Numbered from the stretch's first letter, positions 41,892 through 51,470 are shown. The stretch: 64,000 nt of DNA from Flavobacteriaceae bacterium PS02293 (GCA_029960045.1 JASCOV010000009.1:108185-172184); one strand, 5' to 3'. The notes: generated by a model from the sequence alone, not told the origin. Translations and numbers: made by a program.

Positions 41892-44051
41892 ATGATTAAG
41901 AAACTCTTTTACCTAATTGCTTTTCTAGCTTATCTGACGGGTTATTCTCAGGTAAAAGAAAATCTTGTCATCCCGAAAAATCCACGAATCGGACTTTCCC
42001 TTTCTGGCGGTGGCGCAAAAGGCTTTACACACGTTGGTGTTTTGAAAGTTTTGGATTCTCTTGGCGTAAAAATCGATTACATTTCCGGAACCAGTATGGG
42101 CGCGATTGTCGGCGGTTTGTATGCTTCTGGTTACACAGGCAAAGACATTGAGAAAATCGTGATGGACACGGATTTCTATTCATTGATTACCGATCCAAAA
42201 ACGCGTCAGGAAACCAGTTTCTTCAATAAAAGTGTTGACAAATATCTCTTTTCTGTTCCTCTTAAAAATGGAAAAATAAGCTTTCCATCTTCAATTAGTA
42301 CAGGTCAACGGAATGTTTATATGTTGAAAGAACTTCTTCGAAATGTTTCGAATATTGATGATTTCTCAACTTTGCCAATTCCTTTTCTATGTATTGGAAC
42401 CAATCTGGAAAGTGGACAAATGAAGATTTTTGAAAAAGGTGACCTTGTTTCTTCTATTCTTGCGAGTTCTGCTTTTCCTTCGCTCTTGGAGCCTGTTAAA
42501 ATTGGCGATAGTATTTATGTAGATGGGGCGATGAGCGTTAATTTTCCTTCAAAACCGTTGAAAGATAAAGGAATTGATATTGTAATTGGTGTTGACCTAA
42601 ATCAACCTTTGGCAAAAAGGGATAATCTTAATAATATGATTTCCATTTTGAATCAAATTATTGATTTCGGGATTCAAAAAGAAACGGTTAATCAATACAG
42701 ATATACAGATATCAATATCAAGCCAGACCTTACTGGAATGACGGCTACAAGCTATGATAACAAACGTAAAATCCTTGACAGTGGCTATGTGGAAGCTTTG
42801 AAATATGTGGATATTCTCAAAGAATTGCCCAAACGTAAATTCGATAGAATAAGGTCTTCCATCAATCCAATTTATTCCAGCGTTTACAAAATCGACAGCC
42901 TTGTTGTAGAAAACGGAAGAATCTACAAATCAAATTACGTTCGAGGAAAAATGGGACTGAAACTTCCTTCTATGCAGACTTATGGAAGTATTAATAAAAT
43001 GCTCGATAAACTTTATGCAACCAACAATTACAAGTTTATTAATTACGATATTATTCAGGAAAATGATAGTTATTACTTAAAACTAAACGTTACAGAAGAT
43101 GATACAAGGCATTTTCTAAAATTCGGATTGCATTACGATGAGATATTCAAAACCGGATTATTACTGAATTACTCTGCGAAACGTCTTCTTTTCAGAAACT
43201 CAAATCTTTCGTTAGACATCGTTATTGGCGATAGTCCGCGATATTATTTCAATTACTTTATAGATAATGGTTATATTCCTGGTTTTGGCCTTTATTCGTC
43301 GGGAATGAGCTTTGATTTGAAGAACTTCGACAATAATACTGTAGAGAGTTGGAAATGGCTCAGAAATGAAGCTTATATTCAATCCGTTTGGAAAGACAAA
43401 TTTGCAGTTGGAGGTGGAATTAGCCACGATTATTTCGAAAGTGAAAAAAATGGACTGGATGTACAGAATGCTAAATTCCTTAATCCTTATCTATTTGTAA
43501 AAAGCGATACTCAAAATGATAAAGATTTTGCAACAAAAGGATTTTATCTGAATGCTGAAGGAAAAATATTAGACCTTTTCGGCGACGATTTGGAAAAGAA
43601 ACCAATTCTAGTAAAAGCTGATATCAAGATGAATTTCTATATTTCAAAAATGTTCACATATCGTCTTAATCTTTATGGAGGAATTACAATTGGGGAAGCC
43701 AATCTTCCTTCGTTTTATCAATACAGACTCGGCGGAATTTTTGAACAACCGATGGGAAATTTCAAAAGATTCGCAGGTTATCAATTTGCATCTTTGGCAG
43801 ATAATAACATTTTTCTGGCTTCCAGTGATTTCCAATTTAGATTTGGTAAGAATTATTTCTTGGTAGGAAATTTCAGTTTAGCGAATCTTTTCAACTCTAT
43901 CAAATTTGAAGATGCCGTTAAACTTAATTACAGTTCAATTGGTTTAACCGCTGGTTACAAATCCCCATTTGGACAAATAAAACTTAACGTTAGCAAATCT
44001 CTTAACAAACATAAAGGCGTATTCAGTGTCATCTTAGGACATTGGTTTTAA
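41892..44051 (+). CDS. Patatin-like phospholipase with BamA-like barrel
   Basis: 719 residues from the ATG at 41892 (MIKKLFYLIAFLAYLTGYSQ, a signal peptide); an upstream start would lie inside murF-alr. The patatin domain (about 30-330) has GLSLSGGGAKGFTHVGVLKV, the Ser motif ISGTSMGAIVGGLYASG (GxSxG) and YVDGAMSVNFPSKPL (DGA). It is followed by a POTRA-like segment and a C-terminal Omp85/BamA-type barrel (GIFEQPMGNFKRFAGYQF, AGYKSPFGQIKLNVSK). The layout resembles type Vd (PlpD-like) proteins and sits in the outer membrane. It may hydrolyse phospholipid; whether the patatin part is released is unknown. Confidence 0.9.
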   Translation: MIKKLFYLIAFLAYLTGYSQVKENLVIPKNPRIGLSLSGGGAKGFTHVGVLKVLDSLGVKIDYISGTSMGAIVGGLYASGYTGKDIEKIVMDTDFYSLITDPKTRQETSFFNKSVDKYLFSVPLKNGKISFPSSISTGQRNVYMLKELLRNVSNIDDFSTLPIPFLCIGTNLESGQMKIFEKGDLVSSILASSAFPSLLEPVKIGDSIYVDGAMSVNFPSKPLKDKGIDIVIGVDLNQPLAKRDNLNNMISILNQIIDFGIQKETVNQYRYTDINIKPDLTGMTATSYDNKRKILDSGYVEALKYVDILKELPKRKFDRIRSSINPIYSSVYKIDSLVVENGRIYKSNYVRGKMGLKLPSMQTYGSINKMLDKLYATNNYKFINYDIIQENDSYYLKLNVTEDDTRHFLKFGLHYDEIFKTGLLLNYSAKRLLFRNSNLSLDIVIGDSPRYYFNYFIDNGYIPGFGLYSSGMSFDLKNFDNNTVESWKWLRNEAYIQSVWKDKFAVGGGISHDYFESEKNGLDVQNAKFLNPYLFVKSDTQNDKDFATKGFYLNAEGKILDLFGDDLEKKPILVKADIKMNFYISKMFTYRLNLYGGITIGEANLPSFYQYRLGGIFEQPMGNFKRFAGYQFASLADNNIFLASSDFQFRFGKNYFLVGNFSLANLFNSIKFEDAVKLNYSSIGLTAGYKSPFGQIKLNVSKSLNKHKGVFSVILGHWF

Positions 44052-44055
44052 AAAT

Positions 44056-44472
44056 ATGATAAATTATTTTTTCGAAAACATCGACCAAAAAAACATAGAT
44101 TCCAACATTTCAACTTGGCTGGAAAATTTGATTATTTCCGAGAACAAAAAGACCGGCGACATCAATTATATCTTTTGCGACGACGAGTATCTTCTTAAGG
44201 TCAATCAGGATTATCTTGACCACGATTATTACACAGACATCATTACATTTGACTATGTGAAGGGAAAAACCATCTCAGGAGATATTTTCGTATCTTTGCC
44301 GCGCATTTTGGACAATGCTTCTACCCTATCACAGGATTTCGAATCAGAATTCAGAAGAGTTTTGGCTCACGGTCTCCTTCATCTTTGCGGATACAAGGAC
44401 AAAACCGAGGAAGAAGAATCCACAATGCGACAAAAAGAAGATTTCTATATCAATCGGTATTTGAATTTTTAG
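44056..44472 (+). CDS. ybeY: rRNA maturation endoribonuclease YbeY
   Basis: Single-strand endoribonuclease for 16S rRNA 3' maturation and ribosome quality control. 138 residues: ITFDYVKGKTISGDIFVSLP and the zinc motif RVLAHGLLHLCGYKDKTEEE (H-x-x-x-H then a Lys-Asp-Lys in place of the usual DH pair). It lies 4 bases after the patatin-like gene in the same transcription unit. Confidence 0.92.
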   Translation: MINYFFENIDQKNIDSNISTWLENLIISENKKTGDINYIFCDDEYLLKVNQDYLDHDYYTDIITFDYVKGKTISGDIFVSLPRILDNASTLSQDFESEFRRVLAHGLLHLCGYKDKTEEEESTMRQKEDFYINRYLNF

Positions 44473-44573
44473 GAGCTTAATCCCGCTTTCCACTGCAATC
44501 TTTTTGCAAGTCCTTGGCTTTTCCCATCGCTTCTTACAAAAAGGATTTCCGTTGCAATCGGGGCTAGTTACAA
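44472..44573 (+). repeat. Dispersed intergenic repeat, copy c (diverged)
   Basis: AATCCCGCTTTCCACTGCAA ... ACAAAAAGGATTTCCGTTGC followed by AATCGGGGCT; shares the AAAAAGGATTTCCG core with the other copies. Confidence 0.65.
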
Positions 44574-44600
44574 GAGTATTTTTAAAGAAATTTTCTACAA

Positions 44601-44616
44601 TGTTTCACGTGGAACA
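44601..44616. promoter_or_regulatory. parS site (perfect)
   Basis: TGTTTCACGTGGAACA, the reverse complement of the classical ParB-binding sequence TGTTCCACGTGAAACA. Lies 64 bases before mnmG. Confidence 0.9.
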
Positions 44617-44640
44617 TTCAATTAAATAAATAAAACTTTA

Positions 44641-44666
44641 TTGCTATTAGCCGTTTGCTATTAGCC
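44641..44666. repeat. Short tandem TTGCTATTAGCC
   Basis: Two copies of TTGCTATTAGCC, 14 bases apart start to start, just before mnmG. AGCAAA downstream can pair with TTTGCT. Confidence 0.5.
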
Positions 44667-44679
44667 AAAAGCAAATAAA

Positions 44680-46542
44680 ATGATTACAGAAAAATACGAT
44701 GTTATCGTCGTTGGTGCAGGTCACGCAGGTTGTGAAGCCGCAGCTGCAGCAGCTAATTTAGGTTCCAAAACTCTTTTGGTCACAATGAATATGCAAACCA
44801 TTGGACAGATGAGTTGCAACCCGGCAATGGGTGGAATTGCCAAAGGACAAATAGTCCGCGAAATAGATGCAATGGGCGGATATTCCGGAATCATTGCAGA
44901 CAAATCTGCTATCCAATTCAAGATGTTGAACCTTTCTAAAGGTCCGGCAATGTGGTCTCCAAGAACGCAAAACGACAGAATGCTTTTCGCAGAAGAATGG
45001 CGTTTAGCATTGGAGAATACGCCAAACCTTGATTTCTTTCAGGATATGGTAAAAAGCTTAATCATAGAAAATGGTAAAGCTGTCGGCGTTGTAACAGGAT
45101 TAGGAATTGAAATCCGTTCTAAATCTGTAGTTTTAACAAACGGAACTTTCCTCAATGGTTTAATTCACGTTGGAGACAAACAATTAGGTGGCGGAAGAAT
45201 GGGCGAACCAAGAGCCTTCGGTATCACAGAACAACTCGTTTCTTTAGGTTTCGAATCTGGCAGAATGAAAACTGGAACACCTCCAAGAGTTGACGGAAGA
45301 AGCCTAAATTATTCCAAAATGGAAGAACAAAAAGGCGACGAAAATCCTCAGAAATTCAGTTACTTAGATACACCTAAGTTAACCAAACAATTAAGCTGTC
45401 ACATCGTTTATACCAACGAAACTGTACATGATATTTTACGTGAAGGATTTGACAGAAGCCCAATGTTCAACGGAACTATTCAAAGTACAGGACCAAGATA
45501 TTGCCCAAGTATTGAAGATAAAATCAACCGTTTTGCAGAGAGAAATAGACACCAATTATTTGTAGAACCAGAAGGTTGGAAAACTGTGGAAATCTATGTA
45601 AATGGATTCAGTTCTTCACTTCCGGAAGATGTTCAAATCAAAGCAATGAGACACATTCCAGGCTTCGAAAATGTGAAAGTTTTCCGTCCTGGTTATGCGA
45701 TAGAATATGACTACTTCCCTCCTACTCAACTTTATCACACACTAGAAACAAAGTTGATTCAAAATCTTTATTTTGCTGGTCAAATTAACGGAACAACTGG
45801 TTACGAAGAAGCAGCCGGACAAGGTTTGATGGCAGGTATCAATGCACACAATAAAGTCTACGACAAGGGAGAATTCATTCTTAACAGAGATGAAGCTTAT
45901 ATAGGCGTTTTAATAGATGATTTGATTACAAAAGGAACAGAAGAACCTTACAGAATGTTCACTTCCCGTGCCGAATACAGATTGCTTTTGAGACAAGATA
46001 ATGCCGACATCAGATTGACAGAGAAAGCATACAATCTTGGTTTAGCAAAAGAAGAAAGACTGAGAAATGTTCAAGATAAAATCACAAAAAGTGATGAATT
46101 GGAAGCGTATTTAAGAGAAACTTCTATCAAACCTTTAACTATAAATCCAATATTAGAATCTATTGAATCTTCGCCTGTTGACCAAGCTTACAGAGCTTCT
46201 CACTACTTGACTCGTCCTAATATGACATTGGATAAATTAGATGAGATTCAAACTATTAAGGACATTACATCTGCTTACAAAGAAGAAGTACGTGAACAAG
46301 CTGAAATTAACATCAAATACAAAGGTTACATAGAAAAAGAAAAAGAAAATGTAGCTAAGCTTAACCGTTTGGAAACTTTTAAAATTCCCGAAGATTTCGA
46401 TTATTCAAAGATAGCATCCTTATCAACAGAAGCTAAACAGAAAATGGCAAAAGTAAGACCAGTAACTATTGCTCAAGCTGGTAGAATCAGTGGTGTTTCT
46501 CCTTCAGATATCAATGTTCTATTGATTTATTTAGGTAGATAA
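44680..46542 (+). CDS. mnmG: tRNA uridine-5-carboxymethylaminomethyl enzyme MnmG
   Basis: FAD protein that with MnmE modifies U34 of certain tRNAs. 620 residues: FAD motif VIVVGAGHAGCEAAAAAANL, MSCNPAMGGIAKGQIVREID, LTNGTFLNGLIHVGDKQLGG, TGTPPRVDGRSLNYSKME, GQINGTTGYEEAAGQGLMAG, FTSRAEYRLLLRQDNADIRL, and a helical C-terminus. Formerly gidA. It is flanked by two perfect parS sites; mnmG is next to oriC in many bacteria. Confidence 0.97.
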   Translation: MITEKYDVIVVGAGHAGCEAAAAAANLGSKTLLVTMNMQTIGQMSCNPAMGGIAKGQIVREIDAMGGYSGIIADKSAIQFKMLNLSKGPAMWSPRTQNDRMLFAEEWRLALENTPNLDFFQDMVKSLIIENGKAVGVVTGLGIEIRSKSVVLTNGTFLNGLIHVGDKQLGGGRMGEPRAFGITEQLVSLGFESGRMKTGTPPRVDGRSLNYSKMEEQKGDENPQKFSYLDTPKLTKQLSCHIVYTNETVHDILREGFDRSPMFNGTIQSTGPRYCPSIEDKINRFAERNRHQLFVEPEGWKTVEIYVNGFSSSLPEDVQIKAMRHIPGFENVKVFRPGYAIEYDYFPPTQLYHTLETKLIQNLYFAGQINGTTGYEEAAGQGLMAGINAHNKVYDKGEFILNRDEAYIGVLIDDLITKGTEEPYRMFTSRAEYRLLLRQDNADIRLTEKAYNLGLAKEERLRNVQDKITKSDELEAYLRETSIKPLTINPILESIESSPVDQAYRASHYLTRPNMTLDKLDEIQTIKDITSAYKEEVREQAEINIKYKGYIEKEKENVAKLNRLETFKIPEDFDYSKIASLSTEAKQKMAKVRPVTIAQAGRISGVSPSDINVLLIYLGR

Positions 46543-46549
46543 TAACTAA

Positions 46550-46565
46550 TGTTCCACGTGAAACA
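46550..46565. promoter_or_regulatory. parS site (perfect)
   Basis: TGTTCCACGTGAAACA, identical to the classical parS sequence, 7 bases after the mnmG stop. Confidence 0.92.
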
Positions 46566-46569
46566 TATC

Positions 46570-46600
46570 AAAGAACAATGCAATTTTCATTGTTCTTTTT
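46570..46600 (+). terminator. Terminator after mnmG
   Basis: AAAGAACAATG-caatttt-CATTGTTCTTTTT. Confidence 0.85.
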
Positions 46601-46621
46601 GTTTAAATAACAAATTTTAAA

Positions 46622-47443
46622 ATGAAAATTAAAGACCATTTTCTTTCTCAGGAAGAATTCGAATTGATAGAAACTGAAACAAAAGGCGTTTTCAAAACCT
46701 CTCCTATTCCATCGAATATTTCGAAATATTATGAGAGTGAAAATTATATTTCGCATCATCAGGACACTGGAAGTTTGAAAGAAAAAGTTTATAAATTTTT
46801 ACAATCTTTCAATCTTCAATACAAGAAAACAATTCTTTTGGACAGAATAAAAAAGGAATCTAAAGTTTTGGATTACGGATGTGGCGCAGGAGAATTTGTA
46901 AAATATATCGAAAATGATTTCGAAACTTTTGGATTTGAACCAAATTCCGATGCAAGAAATGCGGCAATAAATAAAACATCGAAAGCTAAAATTATTGATG
47001 ATTTAAGTTCAATAGAAAATCAAAGTCTGGATGCAATTACGCTGTGGCACGTTTTCGAACACATCGAAAATCAAAGCGAAATGTTGGATATTTTTCATTC
47101 TAAATTAAAGGAAAAAGGTTTGCTAATTATAGCAGTTCCAAATCCTACTTCTTACGATGCAAAACATTATAAAGAATTTTGGGCGGCTTATGATGTACCA
47201 AGACACATCTATCATTTTTCAAAAAACGGAATGGAAAATCTGATTTCTAAAAATCAGGATTGGAAATTACGAAAAATCAAACCTCTCCTACTCGATTCAT
47301 TTTATATCTCGATGTTGAGTGAAAAATATAAGAAATCACCTCTTTTTTGGCTAAAAGCTGTGGTTCACGGAACGATTTCTAACGTAAAAGCACTTTTTAA
47401 CACCGAATTTTCAAGTTTGATATACATTGTCGAAAAAAGATAG
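46622..47443 (+). CDS. Class I SAM-dependent methyltransferase
   Basis: 273 residues. Rossmann SAM motif SKVLDYGCGAGEFVKYIEND (motif I), FGFEPNSDARNAAINK, LDAITLWHVFEHIENQSEM (motif with an acidic/aromatic pocket) and GLLIIAVPNPTSYDAKHYKE. It resembles methyltransferase domain 23/11-type proteins near glycan genes. The substrate cannot be inferred. Monocistronic, ending towards pgk at a shared terminator about 170 bases on. Confidence 0.85.
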   Translation: MKIKDHFLSQEEFELIETETKGVFKTSPIPSNISKYYESENYISHHQDTGSLKEKVYKFLQSFNLQYKKTILLDRIKKESKVLDYGCGAGEFVKYIENDFETFGFEPNSDARNAAINKTSKAKIIDDLSSIENQSLDAITLWHVFEHIENQSEMLDIFHSKLKEKGLLIIAVPNPTSYDAKHYKEFWAAYDVPRHIYHFSKNGMENLISKNQDWKLRKIKPLLLDSFYISMLSEKYKKSPLFWLKAVVHGTISNVKALFNTEFSSLIYIVEKR

Positions 47444-47612
47444 AAAATCGATTTTTGAGTAGTTTCTGAAGGTCAATTTTTAGCTATTTTGTTCAAAATT
47501 TGTTAATAAATGCGAAAATTTACAAATTCAAAAGATTTCTCAAATTCAAATAAAGTCCTTGAGAATCGCTTAAAATATTTTTCTTGAAGATGATTCAAGC
47601 ACAGACAAAAAT

Positions 47613-47640
47613 AAAACCGACAAATTACTTTGTCGGTTTT
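47613..47640. terminator. Bidirectional terminator
   Basis: AAAACCGACAAA-ttac-TTTGTCGGTTTT between the methyltransferase and pgk genes. Confidence 0.9.
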
Positions 47641-47661
47641 TCTATTTTAGAAAATGAATTC

Positions 47662-48852
47662 TTATCTATTAATCGCTGCAACTCCTGGAAGTTCCAAACC
47701 TTCCAAACTTTCCAACATTGCTCCTCCTCCAGTCGAAACATAACTTACTTTGTCAGAATATCCGAATTGCTTTACAAAAGCAACACTGTCTCCTCCTCCA
47801 ACTAATGAGAATGCGCCAAGTTTTGTAGCTTCAGCAATGCTTTCTCCTAAAGCTATAGTTCCAGCAGCAAAATTTGACATTTCAAAAACACCGATTGGAC
47901 CATTCCAAAGAATTGTTCTGGAATTTAATAAAACATCGTTGAAGATTTCTCTCGATTTTGGACCTGCATCCAAACCTTGCCAATCTTCTGGAATTTCTCT
48001 GATGTCAGCCACTTTTCTTTCAGCTTCATTATTGAAATCATCAGCAATCACAACATCTGTCGGAAGATAAACTTCTACTTTATGTTCTTTTGCTTTCTCA
48101 AGGATTTCTAAAGCTAAACTTAATTTATCATCTTCAACAATCGATTTTCCAATCTTTCCACCAAGCGCCTTTATAAATGTGAAAGACATTCCACCACCAA
48201 TGATTAAATTATCAATTGCAGGAAGAATATTTTCTATAATTGTAATTTTTGTAGAAACTTTAGAACCGCCAAGTATCGCAGTTACAGGTTTTTCACCAGA
48301 TTTTAGAACTTTATCAATAGCTACCAACTCATTTTCCATCAATAAACCGAAAAATTTAGTAGAAGGAAAAAACTCAGCGATTACAGCTGTGGAAGCGTGA
48401 GCTCTGTGCGCAGTTCCGAAAGCATCATTTACATAAGCATCACCTAATTTTGATAACTTCTCAGCGAAAGCTTCATCTCCTTTTTCTTCTTCATTATGAA
48501 AACGAAGATTCTCCAACAAAAGAATTTCGCCAGGTTGAAGTTCAGCAGAAGCTTGTTCAGCCTTCTCTCCTATTGATTCGTCCACAAATTTCACTTCTTT
48601 ACCAAGAACTGAAGAAACTTCATCCAGAATATTTTTAAGAGAATATTTATCGTTTACTTCGCCTTTTGGTCTTCCAAGATGCGTCATTAAAATTACAGAA
48701 CCGCCGTCAGCAAGGATTTTATCAACGGTAGGTTTTACAGAAACAATTCTGGTATTGTCTGTCACTTTTAGATTTTCGTCCTGGGGAACATTGAAGTCAA
48801 CTCTTACTAAAGCTTTTTTGTTTTTAAAATCGAAATCTTTTATTGTTTTCAT
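47662..48852 (-). CDS. pgk: Phosphoglycerate kinase
   Basis: Glycolytic transfer between 1,3-bisphosphoglycerate and ADP in the cytosol. 396 residues: ALVRVDFNVPQDENLKVTDN, VILMTHLGRPKGEVNDKYSL, LLLENLRFHNEEEKGDEAFA, VTAILGGSKVSTKITIIENI, and the C-terminal FSLVGGGDSVAFVKQFGYSD with VSTGGGAMLESLEG. Length and motifs are normal for the family. Confidence 0.97.
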   Translation of the reverse strand: MKTIKDFDFKNKKALVRVDFNVPQDENLKVTDNTRIVSVKPTVDKILADGGSVILMTHLGRPKGEVNDKYSLKNILDEVSSVLGKEVKFVDESIGEKAEQASAELQPGEILLLENLRFHNEEEKGDEAFAEKLSKLGDAYVNDAFGTAHRAHASTAVIAEFFPSTKFFGLLMENELVAIDKVLKSGEKPVTAILGGSKVSTKITIIENILPAIDNLIIGGGMSFTFIKALGGKIGKSIVEDDKLSLALEILEKAKEHKVEVYLPTDVVIADDFNNEAERKVADIREIPEDWQGLDAGPKSREIFNDVLLNSRTILWNGPIGVFEMSNFAAGTIALGESIAEATKLGAFSLVGGGDSVAFVKQFGYSDKVSYVSTGGGAMLESLEGLELPGVAAINR

Positions 48853-49421
48853 TAAAATAATAATTTAAGGTTTTATAAAAGACCAGAATAAATCCTGCCC
48901 TCTTTGTTTCACAAATTTAAAACTAATTCTTCCCTTTCAAAAATTTAATTTGCAAAAAGAATCCACAAACTTTCATTACATTATTATACATCTCTTTTTC
49001 TTTTTATAAAAAAATAATATTGTAGTGTATTGTTGTAGTGCGGTAGTATGCGGAGAAATAAATCTTGATTATTTCATCACACGAAATGTGGATTAATGAG
49101 TAGGTTTTTAACATTAATTTAATATTGATAATCAAATCGTTATAGATGTTATCAACAAATGTTTGTAATTAATTTCAAAGCTCAATATTAAAAACCATTC
49201 TGGGGATAAACTTCCTTGAAGTGAACCAAAACTAATTTGAAATAAAGAATTGAAGTTGTCAGAAAATAGTCCATTACTAAAAATTATCAGTTATAAAAAG
49301 AAATACTTGACAGAAGTTATCCACAGGTTTTCTAACAATTTCTAACACATTACTATTATAATCTTGAATTTGATAAGAAATATTCAAAATAGAAGTAAAT
49401 TTGGAAAACAAATACGATTAT
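48853..49421. other. Long gene-free gap with DnaA boxes (candidate oriC)
   Basis: 569 bp, very AT-rich, between divergent genes. It has one perfect DnaA box, TTATCCACA (49317-49325), and three one-mismatch boxes: TTATCAACA (49149-49157), TGTGGATTA on the reverse strand (49087-49095) and TGGGGATAA on the reverse strand (49201-49209). An AT-rich stretch at 48960-49020 could be an unwinding element. Perfect parS sites lie within 5 kb. dnaA is not in the window. Origin function is inferred. Confidence 0.5.
49317..49325 (+). promoter_or_regulatory. Perfect DnaA box
   Basis: TTATCCACA, strictly matching the 9-mer consensus, followed by GG. Confidence 0.7.
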
Positions 49422-50999
49422 ATGAATAAAAAATTAATTTTATTGCTTCTTTTTATCTATTCTTATTCTTTTTCCCAAGAGAATTATTACAGTAATACAA
49501 AGGCAAAGTTTGATCAGATTAAAGTTTATTTCTCGGGTGTTATGACCAAACAGTCCTTTTCTGCAGATGTCTCAAAAGGTAACACATTTATTTTTGTAGA
49601 AAATTTTGGAAAAACTAATATCAATAGTATTGAGTATCATTCGGATAAAGATGTCAATGTAATCAGCATTGAAAGAGTTGAAGATAATTTTTCTAAATGG
49701 AATCTCATACTTTTCGAGAAAGAATTGGAAATGATTTCTGACAGTACAAGTATCTACACCAAGAATAAGAAATCACTAGAAAATGACCTGCTAATCAATA
49801 AGACATCAGTTCAGATTCTAAAAGATAATCAGATTGTAGAAAAAGGTAATACGGATCAGATCGTTCAAATGATCAATTTCAATAAGATAAAACTAAAGGA
49901 GTTATATAAAGAAGATTTAGAAATCTCTAATAAAATTAAAAACATTGACGAAAAAATTAAAAATTTAGAAAGCAATCGATCTGAATTGTATGACAACGTA
50001 AGAAAGAAAAATATGGTTGTTTTCTATGTATCCAGTAAAACTGGCCAGAAAGTTAAGTTTGATATTTCATCTTATTCCAATGATGCTAATTGGAGGCCAT
50101 TTTATCGTTTGGAATCAAGTGGAATTAAAGCACCAATCAAAATTATATATAAAGCTCTGGTAAGACAAAATACAGGAATTGAATGGAAAAATATGCCAAT
50201 TACACTTGTAGCCGGAGATTTTAATTCAGAAAATAAACCTTATGAACTAGAAAGATGGTTTTTGCAGACAGAAAGAAGGGAATATATAAATGATCAGGCT
50301 TTTCAGAAAACTCAAACCTATTCCAATAATTCTAGAACAGCTGATATTTCGGAAGTTATGGTAACAGGAAGCCGTATCCGTCAAAAATTATTGAAAACAG
50401 AAATAGAATTGGACAAAAACATTGTGATTCCAAATTCTTCTTCCAAAGATATTCCTATTGATATTAATACTTTTGAAATTACTACAGAATACAAATATTT
50501 TACAACTCCGAAACTTGAAAATAAGACATTTCTTCTGGCTTATATAGATGACTATTCCAAATATAATCTTCTTCCCGGCGCTGCAGAAATCTATATAGAA
50601 GATACAAAAGTAGGAACTGCAACAATAGACACAGATCAGTTCACTTCAAAAATGATGATAAGTTTGGGAAGCGATTCTAATATTATAACAAAGAGGAATT
50701 TATCAAATTTAATATCCAAAGAACTTGGGAATGGTCAAAAATCTGAACAATATGAATACGAAATCACGATAAAAAATAATAAAGATATTGCTGTTAAAGT
50801 GGAAGTTAGAGATCAAATTCCATTAACCAATGATTCTAGTATAAAAATTGATTTCATTAATCCAAATGGTGCAGAAATCCAAAAAGAAACAGGATTGATA
50901 ACTTGGAATATTAATCTAAAACCTGGAGAAACAAGAGTTATTAAATTCGGATTTCTCGTAACTTTGCCAAAAGAAGTAATAATAAATAATCTTAAGTAA
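49422..50999 (+). CDS. DUF4139 (MuiA-like) secreted protein
   Basis: 525 residues from the ATG at 49422 (MNKKLILLLLFIYSYSFSQE, signal peptide). DUF4140-like N-terminus (YFSGVMTKQSFSADVSKGNT), a coiled coil (about 150-200, KELYKEDLEISNKIKNIDEK), then the DUF4139 domain (FDISSYSNDANWRPFYRLES, IKIIYKALVRQNTGIEWKNM, ITLVAGDF ... LLPGAAEIYIEDTKVGTATI, ITWNINLKPGETRVIKFGF). In the middle lies DISEVMVTGSRIRQ, resembling the plug start of TonB receptors. Function unknown; probably periplasmic or surface. rpiB starts one base after its stop. Confidence 0.85.
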   Translation: MNKKLILLLLFIYSYSFSQENYYSNTKAKFDQIKVYFSGVMTKQSFSADVSKGNTFIFVENFGKTNINSIEYHSDKDVNVISIERVEDNFSKWNLILFEKELEMISDSTSIYTKNKKSLENDLLINKTSVQILKDNQIVEKGNTDQIVQMINFNKIKLKELYKEDLEISNKIKNIDEKIKNLESNRSELYDNVRKKNMVVFYVSSKTGQKVKFDISSYSNDANWRPFYRLESSGIKAPIKIIYKALVRQNTGIEWKNMPITLVAGDFNSENKPYELERWFLQTERREYINDQAFQKTQTYSNNSRTADISEVMVTGSRIRQKLLKTEIELDKNIVIPNSSSKDIPIDINTFEITTEYKYFTTPKLENKTFLLAYIDDYSKYNLLPGAAEIYIEDTKVGTATIDTDQFTSKMMISLGSDSNIITKRNLSNLISKELGNGQKSEQYEYEITIKNNKDIAVKVEVRDQIPLTNDSSIKIDFINPNGAEIQKETGLITWNINLKPGETRVIKFGFLVTLPKEVIINNLK

Positions 51000-51000
51000 A

Positions 51001-51432
51001 ATGAAAAAAATAGCAATAGCCGCTGACCACGCTGGTTTTGAGTATAAAGAACTGATAAAAAAATACCTAGAAGGTAAATATGAAGTTCAGGATTTCGGAA
51101 CCTACTCTACTGATTCTGTTGACTATCCGGACTTTGTACATCCAGCTGCAACATCTGTAGAAAACGGAGAAAATGAATTAGGAATTCTCATCTGCGGAAG
51201 TGGAAACGGCGTTCAAATTACTGCCAACAAACATCAGAAAATCAGATGTGCACTTTGCTGGATGCCGGAAATTGCGTCACTAGCAAGACAACACAACGAT
51301 GCAAATATGATTTCGATTCCGGCAAGATTTATTTCAAAAGAACTGGCGTTCGAGATTGTAGATAAGTTCCTGACGACGGATTTTGAAGGTGGCAGACATC
51401 AGAACAGAGTTGATAAAATCGCATTTTGCTAA
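51001..51432 (+). CDS. rpiB: Ribose-5-phosphate isomerase B
   Basis: Interconverts ribose-5-phosphate and ribulose-5-phosphate. 143 residues, RpiB/LacAB fold: IAIAADHAGFEYKELIKKYL, YPDFVHPAATSVENGENELG, LICGSGNGVQITANKHQKIR (catalytic Cys in LICGSGNG) and ARQHNDANMISIPARFISKE. Normal length. It follows the DUF4139 gene with one base between and ends before a terminator. Confidence 0.95.
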   Translation: MKKIAIAADHAGFEYKELIKKYLEGKYEVQDFGTYSTDSVDYPDFVHPAATSVENGENELGILICGSGNGVQITANKHQKIRCALCWMPEIASLARQHNDANMISIPARFISKELAFEIVDKFLTTDFEGGRHQNRVDKIAFC

Positions 51433-51437
51433 TATAA

Positions 51438-51470
51438 AAAGCCTGTAATTGCTAAGATTACAGGCTTTAT
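51438..51470 (+). terminator. Terminator after rpiB
   Basis: AAAGCCTGTAAT-tgctaag-ATTACAGGCTTT with a T-rich tail. Confidence 0.9.
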
